Positions 1 through 7,874 of a DNA stretch of 64,000 nt are shown here, piece by piece. Below the pieces are notes generated by a model. That model had not been told where the DNA came from. It did not search any database and saw only the letters and a program-made list of their open reading frames with translations. Both the position numbers and the translations under genes were made by a program. The DNA is from UBA935 sp031555615 (GTDB lineage Bacteria > Bacillota > Clostridia > Lachnospirales > Lachnospiraceae), in assembly GCA_031555615.1 (NCBI GenBank), contig JAVBUF010000023.1, forward strand, positions 1 through 64,000. Reading direction: 5' to 3'. Within the stretch, counting starts at the first letter, position 1; each line of letters opens with the position of its first letter.

Positions 1-58
1 CTGTACCTGTTACTTTAAAACGCTTCGCTGCTGCTCTGCTTGTTTTCATTTTGGGCAT
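1..58 (-). CDS. rpmI: Ribosomal protein L35 (partial, N-terminus only)
   Basis: The first 19 codons run off the left edge and read MPKMKTSRAAAKRFKVTGT, the conserved start of bacterial L35, a small basic protein of the 50S subunit. An AGGAGG-type ribosome binding site lies just upstream of the ATG at 56-58. It sits about 60 bases downstream of infC on the same strand, the usual infC-rpmI-rplT order, so L20 (rplT) is expected just outside the window. Only the start is visible. Confidence 0.93.
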   Translation of the reverse strand, partial: MPKMKTSRAAAKRFKVTGT

Positions 59-119
59 AACTGATTCCTCCTGTAATATGCTTAATCTTCTATTTTAACT
101 GAATACAGTAATAACTGAT

Positions 120-629
120 TTACTGGCGTTTTTCAGTCAAATACATGGTCATGCTGCGGCCTTCTATTTTAGCTGCCTTTTCAATCACTGAGATATCGGC
201 AAGGGCTTCGGCAAACTCATCCAAAATATGCTTGCTCTTACCCATATGTGCCATCTCACGTCCGCGAAAACGAAGGGTAATCTTCACCTTATCGCCTTTG
301 GTCAGGAACTTTCTGGCGGCATTCCGCTTGGTGTTCAGATCATTGGTATCAATGTTGGGAGACAAACGAATCTCTTTCACTTCGATGACTTTTTGTTTTT
401 TCTTGGCTTCCTTGTCTTTTCTGGTCTGCTCGTATTTGAACTTACCGTAATCAACGATCTTACAAACAGGCGGCTGAGCGGTAGGTGCAATCTTAACAAG
501 GTCTACCCCTGCTTCCTCCGCAAGCTGCATTGCTTCTTTGGATGACATAACGCCGAGCTGTTCACCGTCGACACCGATAACACGTACTTCTTTGTCCCTG
601 ATCTGTTCGTTAATAAATAAATCGCTAAT
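120..629 (-). CDS. infC: Translation initiation factor IF-3, AUU start
   Basis: IF-3 binds the 30S subunit, checks start-codon and initiator tRNA pairing and blocks premature 50S joining. The reading frame extends 27 codons upstream of the first ATG and begins at an ATT codon (627-629) with a strong GGGAGGG ribosome binding site 8 bases ahead. The N-terminus then reads SDLFINEQIRDKEVRVIG, the canonical IF-3 start, giving 169 residues, the normal family size. The N-terminal domain, lysine-rich linker (about residues 70-85) and C-terminal RNA-binding domain (KVKITLRFRGREMAH) are all present. The rare AUU start is the known basis for IF-3 autoregulation in other bacteria. It is first in an infC-rpmI(-rplT) operon behind an attenuator leader. 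Confidence 0.96.
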   Translation of the reverse strand: MSDLFINEQIRDKEVRVIGVDGEQLGVMSSKEAMQLAEEAGVDLVKIAPTAQPPVCKIVDYGKFKYEQTRKDKEAKKKQKVIEVKEIRLSPNIDTNDLNTKRNAARKFLTKGDKVKITLRFRGREMAHMGKSKHILDEFAEALADISVIEKAAKIEGRSMTMYLTEKRQ

Positions 630-833
630 AGTTTTACCCTCCCTAATAAAAAAAAGTGAATAGCATACCTATCCACTTATCAATCATCCAAATATTACAA
701 ACGCCTTAATGCAAACGTTCCCTGAGGAAAAACCTCATCTTTAACTTCCGGATTTATGAACACCTGCCAGCCTTGTTGCCGCAGGGTGAGAGTGGATACT
801 CTGCTTGAATGTAGTGCGTATTCTTCAACACGC
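630..833 (-). ncRNA. L20-type leader RNA of the infC operon
   Basis: About 200 bases lie between the predicted transcription start and the infC AUU codon, and they fold into successive hairpins. These include a TGAGG/CCTCA hairpin (about 724-738), an AACG/CGTT arm pair and a complete intrinsic terminator just before the infC ribosome binding site. In Firmicutes the infC-rpmI-rplT leader is bound by ribosomal protein L20, which favours termination. Position and architecture match that element; the L20 binding site itself was not verified by covariation. Confidence 0.75.
648..678 (-). terminator. Intrinsic attenuator before infC
   Basis: On the minus strand a 9-bp stem (arms 669-677 and 655-663, one G-T pair, five-base loop) is followed by eight T residues, directly upstream of the infC ribosome binding site. 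Its placement inside the leader indicates attenuation rather than operon end. Confidence 0.85.
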
Positions 834-839
834 TTTAAT

Positions 840-868
840 AGAATACCATGTTCCTATCACGCTGTCAA
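840..868 (-). promoter_or_regulatory. Sigma-A promoter of infC operon
   Basis: TTGACA (863-868), a 17-bp spacer and TATTCT (840-845). It starts immediately after the stop codon of the upstream lipoprotein gene, so infC has its own transcription unit. Confidence 0.88.
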
Positions 869-871
869 CCA

Positions 872-1486
872 TTATTTTCGCACCAACCGGATTTTACCCT
901 CCAGCACTTCAAAATCCGCCAGCAACTCATCATCTGCCGCCTGGGAATACGTAATACTATAGATTTTATCGGCAATAATCAAATAGATGAGCTGTTCCAC
1001 TTCCGCTTCACCATTAGCAAAGCTGGTCCGAATTATATAGGAAGGAAAGCCTTCTACTTCCTGTTTTTCAAAAGAGCTGACCTTGATATCAACCTTTGTG
1101 TCCAGACTTTTTTCATAAGCATTTTCAATGGCCTTTTCATAACTGGCGGCAGTAAGGTTACTGTAATCTATGTCGGCCTGATCCTGAGAGAAAACCGAAT
1201 AATACACATTAGAGGAATCCAGTGGATTCCTTTCATGTATGTACATTCCCGGAATCTCTTCCGATTCTATATAACCGGCCGGTATGGCCACCACACAATA
1301 TTGTGTCGCGTCCTCTCCTTCACTCACGCTGTCGGTGGTCTTCAGTTCCAGCTCCTTAATCTCTATGTAACTGGTTTCCTCTTTATCTTCCGAATAAATA
1401 TCCGCAACCGTAACCACCTTTTTTTCGCAGCCAAACAAAAGGGCGGCGGACATACACAGGCAAAATACCATTTTTATTTTTTTCAT
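872..1486 (-). CDS. Putative lipoprotein, 204 aa, unknown function
   Basis: The N-terminus (MKKIKMVFCLCMSAALLFGC) is a signal sequence ending in an LFGC lipobox, with Cys20 as the lipidation site, so the protein should be anchored on the outer face of the membrane. The mature part is acidic, without transmembrane segments or recognisable catalytic motifs. The region ESEEIPGMYIHERNP to the end looks like a compact alpha/beta domain, including EKQEVEGFPSYIIRTSF. I do not recognise the family. It has its own promoter and ends four bases before the infC promoter. Confidence 0.75.
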   Translation of the reverse strand: MKKIKMVFCLCMSAALLFGCEKKVVTVADIYSEDKEETSYIEIKELELKTTDSVSEGEDATQYCVVAIPAGYIESEEIPGMYIHERNPLDSSNVYYSVFSQDQADIDYSNLTAASYEKAIENAYEKSLDTKVDIKVSSFEKQEVEGFPSYIIRTSFANGEAEVEQLIYLIIADKIYSITYSQAADDELLADFEVLEGKIRLVRK

Positions 1487-1527
1487 TTATAATTACCTTT
1501 TTCGTTATTCTTAAAAGCAGTAAAATC

Positions 1528-1556
1528 ATTGTACTATAAACCGTTTTTATTTACAA
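1528..1556 (-). promoter_or_regulatory. Promoter of the 204-aa lipoprotein gene
   Basis: TTGTAA (1551-1556), 17-bp spacer, TACAAT (1528-1533), about 40 bases upstream of the start codon. Confidence 0.7.
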
Positions 1557-1572
1557 CTATAACCTGTTTATA

Positions 1573-1609
1573 CAGTTCTGAGAGGTGATTTGGTCACCTC
1601 CCAGAACTG
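1573..1609 (-). terminator. Strong stem-loop after the Gly/Ser-tailed lipoprotein gene
   Basis: A 16-bp stem with one mismatch (arms 1573-1588 and 1594-1609, loop TTTGG) lies 22 bases after the stop codon. It lacks a clear T-run on either side, so it may act as an RNA stabiliser or a weak terminator. Confidence 0.6.
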
Positions 1610-1631
1610 CATCTATCCAGGTATCTATAAA

Positions 1632-3314
1632 TTACAGGATATCATTGGTCCATTCAATATCCACATCGCCGCTGCCGCCGCTATCCTGACCGCCACCGCT
1701 GCTTCCGCCGCCATTATCGCTGCCGCCGCCGTTGCCGCCGCCACTATCACTGCCGCTGCTTCCTCCACTGCCACTGCTGCCGCCACTATTACTGCTGCCG
1801 CTTCCTCCGCTGCTGCCGCTATCACTACCACCGCCGCTGCTTCCGCTGTCACTACCGCTGTTACCGCTGTTATTGGCCGGCGGTGCAACCGGTTTTTGGG
1901 GCGTCACCGGCGCAGGTGTTGGTGTCGGTGCCGGTACAGCCGGTGCCTTGGACTTGTTGCCGGCCTTATTATCCGCCTTCTTTGGCTGATTATCGGAAAT
2001 TTCTTTCTTTACCGTTGCGGTTCCGCGGTTTTTATATACCTCTGCTTTGGTTCCTTCCTGTTGTTCATTTTCCCCGGCTGTTGATTCCTGATATGCCAGT
2101 AAAGGATCCTGCTTCACATATTCCGCCACTGTATCCAAAATATGCCAGCTGTTTCCATCAAACCATTGTATCCGGGAATCATATACCCTTACTTTCACAT
2201 CACTGCTGCTGATCATTTTTTCCGCTTCCGCTTCTGCCTCGGCCGGTTTCGGCTGATAGACTTCTATCCGGGGATACCCATCGATACCTAAAATGGCATA
2301 GTCAAATACAACCGTTTCCTTCTCTATGCCTTCCGGCACATTCATGAACAAGTATTTACTTTTATCCTCTGTTGCCGCATATATCACGAAATTTCCATTT
2401 CCATTTCCGCCATTTGTCACATTTATTTGTTCATTACCATCCAAAACCACTGTCGTCACACCATCATCACTAAAACTACCCTGATATTCCGTCATGGCCA
2501 TATTTTCCCGATCACACCATAAGGCAAATAAGTCAGTGGATTCTGTTCCATACCTTACCCGGGCGGTATAATCACCGACACAGATTCCCTGTTCAAAGGT
2601 TCCGGTCTCATGATAAACATCTCCACTGCCCGCCATACAAAGCCACAAATCAAACTCCCCATGATAGTTGCCGTCTGCCACCCCGGTGGACAGCATCTGG
2701 ATATTTTCCGCACTTTGCATCAGGCATCGGATTTTCCCATCTTCTTCCAGATACCATACCGTAGAATAAGATGCTCCGGCAGGGTCGAAACCAACTTCCA
2801 GATAAAGCTCCGGCTGTCCTTCCTGATCGGTCATAAAATACTTACGGCTGCCTTCCCTTAGTACCGGCATCATGAGGTTACTCCAGTCATTGCTGATCAG
2901 CATTCCGGCCGCCTCATTCAGATACTCAGAGGTTTTTATATTGGACAGCATCCGCCCTGCTTCTTCCTGAATTCGTTCATTTTCTTCCGCAATATTTACC
3001 GTGATGCCCTGCAGGATATCCAGACTTTCCTGATCATCGTATAGGCGGTAGCATTCTTCCAGAAGATCCCGCTGTTGCTTCCGCATATCTTCGGTGGCAT
3101 ATAGTTTTGCCAGTTCCTGGTAATCCTCTATTGTGAATTCACCTGCGGCATATTTCATTTCATATTCCTTTATGGCATCATTTTCACTGTTTGCACTGAT
3201 TCCATCCTCTTTCTGAGGTGATGGAGAGCCTGTTTTTTCATCTTTACTGCCGCACCCACCCAAAATCAACATGCAGGAAGCAAGTAATATCAGTTTTATT
3301 ATTGGTTTTTTCAT
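1632..3314 (-). CDS. Lipoprotein with Pro- and Gly/Ser-rich C-terminal tail
   Basis: The start chosen is the ATG at 3314, preceded by AAAGGAAAG six bases ahead; an ATG six codons upstream has no ribosome binding site. The N-terminus (MKKPIIKLILLASCMLILGGC) is a lipoprotein signal. The mature region has a helical acidic part (about 50-130), then a beta-rich globular part with Gly/Tyr strands such as GNYHGEFDLWLCMAGSG that faintly recall MORN-type repeats. After residue 450 come a Lys/Asn-rich linker, a TPTPAP stretch and about 70 residues of almost pure Gly/Ser/Asp/Asn. It is 21 bases from the end of the glucosaminidase gene, so the two are probably co-transcribed and both act at the cell wall. 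Function is unknown. Confidence 0.8.
   Translation of the reverse strand: MKKPIIKLILLASCMLILGGCGSKDEKTGSPSPQKEDGISANSENDAIKEYEMKYAAGEFTIEDYQELAKLYATEDMRKQQRDLLEECYRLYDDQESLDILQGITVNIAEENERIQEEAGRMLSNIKTSEYLNEAAGMLISNDWSNLMMPVLREGSRKYFMTDQEGQPELYLEVGFDPAGASYSTVWYLEEDGKIRCLMQSAENIQMLSTGVADGNYHGEFDLWLCMAGSGDVYHETGTFEQGICVGDYTARVRYGTESTDLFALWCDRENMAMTEYQGSFSDDGVTTVVLDGNEQINVTNGGNGNGNFVIYAATEDKSKYLFMNVPEGIEKETVVFDYAILGIDGYPRIEVYQPKPAEAEAEAEKMISSSDVKVRVYDSRIQWFDGNSWHILDTVAEYVKQDPLLAYQESTAGENEQQEGTKAEVYKNRGTATVKKEISDNQPKKADNKAGNKSKAPAVPAPTPTPAPVTPQKPVAPPANNSGNSGSDSGSSGGGSDSGSSGGSGSSNSGGSSGSGGSSGSDSGGGNGGGSDNGGGSSGGGQDSGGSGDVDIEWTNDIL
1680..1872. repeat. Low-complexity GCC/ACC/GCT triplet tract
   Basis: Imperfect triplet repetition encodes the Gly/Ser/Asp/Asn tail of the lipoprotein on the minus strand. 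The bias keeps other frames open (Ala- or Pro-rich) and produces false genes there. Such tracts often vary in length between strains. Confidence 0.85.
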
Positions 3315-3335
3315 CTTTTTCTTTCCTTTCATAAA

Positions 3336-5678
3336 CTAGACACCATCGGCGTCCGCAATCAGCTGCCTTAAAAATAAGTCTGCCTCGGATCCGTTTTCAT
3401 ACTGTCCGCCGGAAACCACCTGCCCAGCCATGCTGTAGATATTTTTCCAGACAATGGGACCATACAGGGTAATTTCTTTGCCATCCTTCCACAAGGTAAT
3501 ATATCCTCGGAAGGCATAATCAACCTTATACTGACTGGCCGGAAGCCCCACTAAAACGGATGTAAACCGGTGTCTTCCCGATACCGTTTCATAGATAACA
3601 TCTTCCAGCGCACCGGAAGCATTTTTACCGTAAGACATACCTCCTAAAACCTTTTCTCCGCCTTTAATCATTGGATATTGACTTCGATTGGCATTATTCA
3701 TTACCAGCGTTCCGTACTCCTTTAAGGTATATCCGGCAACACCGGCAGATATCAGCCGCGACCGCAGATCGGCGGCAATTCCGGTTTTAAACCGAATCCC
3801 GGATTTCCCTGTGATTCTGATGGAAAAGCCATGATAGGACAAAAGATTTTCCAGTTCCGGCACTGCCGTAGCTACATATCTTCCGTTATTGTATTGCAAA
3901 GTCCAGACATACATTCCCACCGGCACCCCCGCTTCATTATACTGATACATGATTGCGGTTTTGACATTGCTGCCCCCGGCATTTACTGTATATTGGCCGT
4001 TTTGTACGGTTGCTCCATATCCCACTCCGTCCAGATAGATATTGGCATCTGTATATCCTGCCGGAGGTGTCAGCGATACGTTATAGGATGCGGTAGGCAT
4101 GGCGCAGGCCGCCGCCGGCATATCATTATAAACCGGAATCTTAAAAACAAAGGTATTATCCAGGGAATTTGCATTACTGTATAATCTCTTAATATTCTGA
4201 GCTTCACTGGAAGGCGCACAGATATTCTGCATATATTGATGCCAGTATAAACCATCATAGCTTCCATCCACATCAAATTTCTGCAGGTACAAAGTATCCT
4301 GTCCCTTTAATATATAGTTCTGGGAGATGATTTTTGCCCCTCCCGAAATCGACTTATAACCATCGGTCCACCCTTCCTGTCTGGCTTTGGTCAGCCCGCT
4401 TTCATAAACCGCTTTGTCGGTATTTCCCGAAGCTCCAATATTAAAAAAATTATAGTACCCTTCATAACCGGGATAGGTTCCGGATATTAACGGAGAGGTT
4501 CCATTCCCCTGCTCCTGATATGCCCGGCTGGCAAGATGGAAGGGACTTACCTTAAGCTCCGACCCTGATGTCCAGAAGGCCTGGGCATAACTCATGGAAG
4601 TTTTGGGTGCATTGCCGGCCATAAAGGTATTGTTCAAAAAGCTCTGCACTGCTGCTTCTGTATGATAAGTCTCGTTGTAAGTCAAAAGTTCATACTGAAA
4701 AATGGTGGATTCATTTAAACCATTTCGGGGATCCATATAATAAGCCAGCGCATCCCTGGTTGCATAGGCCCAGTTCTGACTGTAAAGCCCATCCTGCATA
4801 TAAGCCGGAAAAACCGATTCGATCAGGCTTCGGCCATCCTTCAATTCTTCTGTCAGGACCGCATTCCAATCCAGATTGGTATTCATTTTTACAAATGTCC
4901 AGTTTGGATGGGCCTGTTTTAATGCTGTCAGAGCTTCCTTATAACTATCGGGAAACTGTTCAATATCTGCATAAGTTGCCTGTCTTGCAAATGACATGCG
5001 GCCAACTCGCTGACCGGTATTGCTTTGACTGATATACGTGGCTTCCCACTGTAAAAATTGTTCATCGGAACAGGCCAGATATGACCTGGGGATATATCCC
5101 TGATACAGTTCACCCCGGCAATATAAAGCAACACCGGCCCATGCTTCATTATTTTCATCCTTAAAAACATCCTGAATCTGTACCTGTTGTCCGCTGTAAA
5201 CCGTTACAGTCGTGTCACTGTCATAAGAAGCCTCCTGTCTGACGGGATATTCATCACTCAGGTAAACCAGTGCCATAATGGGATGATCCTGAGTGATTTG
5301 AGCCAGTGCACTCCGGGCCTGCTCAATTTGAGCTTGTTCATTTTGAATTTGTTCATTTTGAATTTGTTTATTTTCATTGTTCTCTGCAAGGATTAACTCC
5401 TCCCCCTCTTCTTTGGCCTCCTTGTCATCTGTCAAATTGTTATTTTCTTCTGTATTTTCAACCGTTCCGGTTTCTTCGTCCGTTATCTCTTCAGACAGTT
5501 TCTTTTCTGCCGGATTTTCTTCAGATATATTCTCTTCAACCATATCCTCCCCGGCGCCGCCTTCTGCCCGCTCGGCATTTTCTTCCGCCATTACGGTACC
5601 TGTAAAATATGGATTGGCACTTATAACAACTGCCAATGCCAAAATGATCGGAATGATTTTTATTCTTTTCATACTCAT
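3336..5678 (-). CDS. Secreted N-acetylglucosaminidase with SH3-like domain
   Basis: A peptidoglycan hydrolase of 780 residues. A signal peptide (about 1-31) is followed by a Glu-rich disordered stretch (32-100), a short QIQNEQ repeat, and an SH3-like wall-binding domain (about 130-205, with YPVRQEASYDS and GYIPRSYL). The glucosaminidase domain follows (about 240-505); the motif FHLASRAYQEQG carries the probable catalytic Glu, and YYNFFNIGA is typical of this family. The C-terminal 170 residues form a further beta-rich domain seen in clostridial surface proteins. The start has AAAGGGG seven bases ahead and a good promoter. It probably shares an operon with the downstream lipoprotein gene. Confidence 0.88.
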   Translation of the reverse strand: MSMKRIKIIPIILALAVVISANPYFTGTVMAEENAERAEGGAGEDMVEENISEENPAEKKLSEEITDEETGTVENTEENNNLTDDKEAKEEGEELILAENNENKQIQNEQIQNEQAQIEQARSALAQITQDHPIMALVYLSDEYPVRQEASYDSDTTVTVYSGQQVQIQDVFKDENNEAWAGVALYCRGELYQGYIPRSYLACSDEQFLQWEATYISQSNTGQRVGRMSFARQATYADIEQFPDSYKEALTALKQAHPNWTFVKMNTNLDWNAVLTEELKDGRSLIESVFPAYMQDGLYSQNWAYATRDALAYYMDPRNGLNESTIFQYELLTYNETYHTEAAVQSFLNNTFMAGNAPKTSMSYAQAFWTSGSELKVSPFHLASRAYQEQGNGTSPLISGTYPGYEGYYNFFNIGASGNTDKAVYESGLTKARQEGWTDGYKSISGGAKIISQNYILKGQDTLYLQKFDVDGSYDGLYWHQYMQNICAPSSEAQNIKRLYSNANSLDNTFVFKIPVYNDMPAAACAMPTASYNVSLTPPAGYTDANIYLDGVGYGATVQNGQYTVNAGGSNVKTAIMYQYNEAGVPVGMYVWTLQYNNGRYVATAVPELENLLSYHGFSIRITGKSGIRFKTGIAADLRSRLISAGVAGYTLKEYGTLVMNNANRSQYPMIKGGEKVLGGMSYGKNASGALEDVIYETVSGRHRFTSVLVGLPASQYKVDYAFRGYITLWKDGKEITLYGPIVWKNIYSMAGQVVSGGQYENGSEADLFLRQLIADADGV
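5334..5378. repeat. 15-bp tandem repeat, three copies
   Basis: Units at 5334-5348 and 5349-5363 are identical (TTGTTCATTTTGAAT) and the third (5364-5378) has three changes. It encodes the QIQNEQ/QIQNEQ spacer of the glucosaminidase. In-frame 15-bp units can change copy number without breaking the gene. Confidence 0.9.
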
Positions 5679-5709
5679 ATTTGTGCCCCTTTCGTATAGA
5701 CGTCTCCTA

Positions 5710-5738
5710 ATTATACAAAACAGGACTTAAAATAACAA
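5710..5738 (-). promoter_or_regulatory. Promoter of glucosaminidase-lipoprotein operon
   Basis: TTGTTA (5733-5738), 17-bp spacer, TATAAT (5710-5715), about 30 bases upstream of the start codon. Confidence 0.8.
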
Positions 5739-5857
5739 TTCTCGCAGCCCATCCAAAATATGTAAAATTGTTAATTTTCCCTTTTTTATACATGGTAAAT
5801 TATTCCTGTTTTTTTAGTTTATATTTAAATGTCTGTAAATACGCCGAATTTTACGCA

Positions 5858-5900
5858 TAAAAATACACCTATAAAGCTTTCATCAGCTTCATAGGTGTTT
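5858..5900 (-). terminator. Terminator of the DUF1540 gene
   Basis: A 14-bp stem with one G-T pair (arms 5865-5878 and 5885-5898) followed on the minus strand by TATTTTTA, about 35 bases after the DUF1540 stop codon. Confidence 0.88.
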
Positions 5901-5934
5901 AAATTTTCATAAATTTCCTATAATTACTATTCAG

Positions 5935-6249
5935 TTATCGTTCTTCAAAGGTCGCACATATGGTCTCTTCGCTGGTATTTGCAGCACTTCCGACAATATC
6001 CACGTGTTCGGCCACACATTTATAGTTTTCATTATAAGTGCATTTTACGGCCTCACAATCGATACTGATGGTTTTACTGGGATGTTCGATGGCACTGGTA
6101 TAAGAATCGCTGCGCCGCTCGCAGAAGCTTTCGCAGCAAGTATCTTCATCCTTATCGGCATGCTGCCCGCCTACCATAATATCTCCTTTACAGCAGCACT
6201 GGGTTTTGTTATAGAGACAACTGTCTACGGTACAATCTAATTGGGACAT
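5935..6249 (-). CDS. Double DUF1540 cysteine-rich protein
   Basis: A 104-residue protein with two copies of the DUF1540 motif: residues 5-43 (LDCTVDSCLYNKTQCC...CCESF) and 63-101 (IDCEAVKCTYNENYKC...CATF). Each has a CxVxxCxYN core and trailing cysteines, suggesting a small metal-binding fold. There is no signal peptide or membrane segment. The first copy has extra cysteines (CCCKG, CCESFC). A perfect AGGAGG site precedes the start and partly overlaps a hairpin. DUF1540 proteins are widespread in clostridia but their role is not established. Confidence 0.88.
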   Translation of the reverse strand: MSQLDCTVDSCLYNKTQCCCKGDIMVGGQHADKDEDTCCESFCERRSDSYTSAIEHPSKTISIDCEAVKCTYNENYKCVAEHVDIVGSAANTSEETICATFEER

Positions 6250-6255
6250 AATCTA

Positions 6256-6288
6256 CCTCCTATGAGTTAAAATAAGTATTTTCATAGG
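6256..6288 (-). promoter_or_regulatory. Hairpin touching the DUF1540 ribosome binding site
   Basis: Arms 6283-6288/6259-6264 and 6277-6282/6269-6274 pair fully with a four-base bulge and a two-base loop. The AGGAGG site (6256-6261) shares three bases with the outer stem, so the fold could limit ribosome access. Confidence 0.5.
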
Positions 6289-6338
6289 TAGTATAGGCGG
6301 ATTTTACCATTTTATACATATTCCGTATAAAACTTTCA

Positions 6339-7874
6339 TTATTGATATAATTGATATAAATTGAACCAGTAACGTTCAATCAGGCAACTGGCTTCTTCCG
6401 CCGACTGAATACCGGCGTCTGCCCACTTCACCCGCAATTCCTCACGGGCATTGCCGCTGCCCAGAAACCATACCGTCTTTCCTGCGGCAAGCCATTTCCG
6501 GATATCTTCTTCACCGCCCATCCCCTGCACCCTGGGAAACATTTCTCTGATCAGCTCTTCCGGCATATCCTCATAAAGAAAAGTTTCATTAGGAAGATAA
6601 TAGGAGGTTACCCCCTGGGTATGATTAAAATTAAAAATCAGGATATCCGCAGGCTTTATCTGCTTAAGGACTTCCCCGGCTGCCTGCATCTGCACCTGTT
6701 TCCACATCTCTTCCCCGTAAAACGCCCGGTAATCCCGCAGTCCGACAATCAGAAAAAGTACCAGTATTACGTAACAAAACGGTTTTTCCCCAATCAGCCT
6801 TCCCAATGCAATGGCAAAAGCCAGCCAGAATACTCCCATGGCAGGAAGCATATATCGATATATAAATATGGGACGCAGCAAAAATGATGCCACAAAACCA
6901 AAAATCACAACACCCGCCAGGATTCCCAAACCGGCATACACTAACAGGAGCTGATTCCCGGCTTGTTTCCTTCCTGTCCATATGGCCCAGGATATCACCG
7001 CCGCAAACAATATGAAGAGCAAAACTGCCAGTACCGAGTTAAAGCGGTCATTAGAAAAAGAAGGCTTGAACAAAAATTTAACACAGCCGCCGATACTTCT
7101 CCAGGTAAGGGGTAATATCCAATAGTTTTCTTTTACCGCTCCCACCTGGCGCAATACTGCTGCCAGCCAGGGTAAATAGGCCGCTACCGCCGCTCCCACG
7201 CTGATTCCAAAGGCTGTCCAATGTTTTTTCGTGCATTTTTCATAAATCAGCCATAAAAAGAGCGCCAAATACACCAGCACCGCTGCAAAAAAGGCAAAAT
7301 AATGAGTGTATGCTGCCGCCAGCAAATATAAGGTTACCCATATCCACTCCCGGTATTGGCTTTTTTCCGCTTCTGCCCGGGTAATCTCATATGCATGCAG
7401 GACACCTGCCGTAATGAAAAAAAGACAGAAACTATACATTCTGATTTCTACGGTATATTGCGACATTTGCGGCATGGTGAAAACTAAAAAAACAAAAATC
7501 CCTGCTGTCAGCATACCAAAATACTTTCGCACCCTGGTTACCCCATAAACCAGCAATAACACAAAAGGCAGCACCGATACGCATTTTGCCGCAATTACCG
7601 GATCAGCTGTTCCACCAAGGGTTTTGACCATTTCCAGTACTGCTTTAACAATCAAATAATATAACGGCGGATGCACATCCCTGGCAGCGATGGCCAGTAA
7701 ATCCCGCCAGGAACTTTCTGCCAGTCCCACAGTAAACAGCTCATCATACCAAATATCCTGACTGAAACACAAATAAACAGAAACTGCTGTCAGGAATACA
7801 CAGATTCCCGACAGCACCATTCCACTTATAAAATTAGTTCTTTTAGATTTTAAACAATTAACTTTGGATACCAT
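6339..7874 (-). CDS. Polytopic membrane glycosyltransferase, GT39/ArnT-like (PMT family)
   Basis: A 511-residue integral membrane protein with about ten or more hydrophobic segments. After the first transmembrane helix comes WYDELFTVGLAESSW, the acidic-residue loop in the position of the catalytic Asp-Glu of PMT/ArnT C-type glycosyltransferases, followed by HPPLYYLIVK, also characteristic. These enzymes move sugars from polyprenyl-phosphate carriers to acceptors on the outer face of the membrane. The acceptor here is unknown. The ATG is directly adjacent to the thrS stop codon with no gap, suggesting read-through and coupled translation. Confidence 0.82.
   Translation of the reverse strand: MVSKVNCLKSKRTNFISGMVLSGICVFLTAVSVYLCFSQDIWYDELFTVGLAESSWRDLLAIAARDVHPPLYYLIVKAVLEMVKTLGGTADPVIAAKCVSVLPFVLLLVYGVTRVRKYFGMLTAGIFVFLVFTMPQMSQYTVEIRMYSFCLFFITAGVLHAYEITRAEAEKSQYREWIWVTLYLLAAAYTHYFAFFAAVLVYLALFLWLIYEKCTKKHWTAFGISVGAAVAAYLPWLAAVLRQVGAVKENYWILPLTWRSIGGCVKFLFKPSFSNDRFNSVLAVLLFILFAAVISWAIWTGRKQAGNQLLLVYAGLGILAGVVIFGFVASFLLRPIFIYRYMLPAMGVFWLAFAIALGRLIGEKPFCYVILVLFLIVGLRDYRAFYGEEMWKQVQMQAAGEVLKQIKPADILIFNFNHTQGVTSYYLPNETFLYEDMPEELIREMFPRVQGMGGEEDIRKWLAAGKTVWFLGSGNAREELRVKWADAGIQSAEEASCLIERYWFNLYQLYQ

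Noticed and set aside
848..1492. A 214-codon plus-strand open frame
   Set aside because: It is antisense to the 204-residue lipoprotein gene, which has a signal peptide, lipobox and promoter; the plus frame has no ribosome binding site and an odd composition.
1590..2084. Ala/Thr-rich plus-strand frame and similar ones across the triplet tract
   Set aside because: They are by-products of the GCC/ACC-type repeat encoding the Gly/Ser tail on the other strand.
5334..5378. Possible CRISPR-like short repeats
   Set aside because: The units are directly tandem, 15 bp long, without spacers, and encode part of the glucosaminidase.
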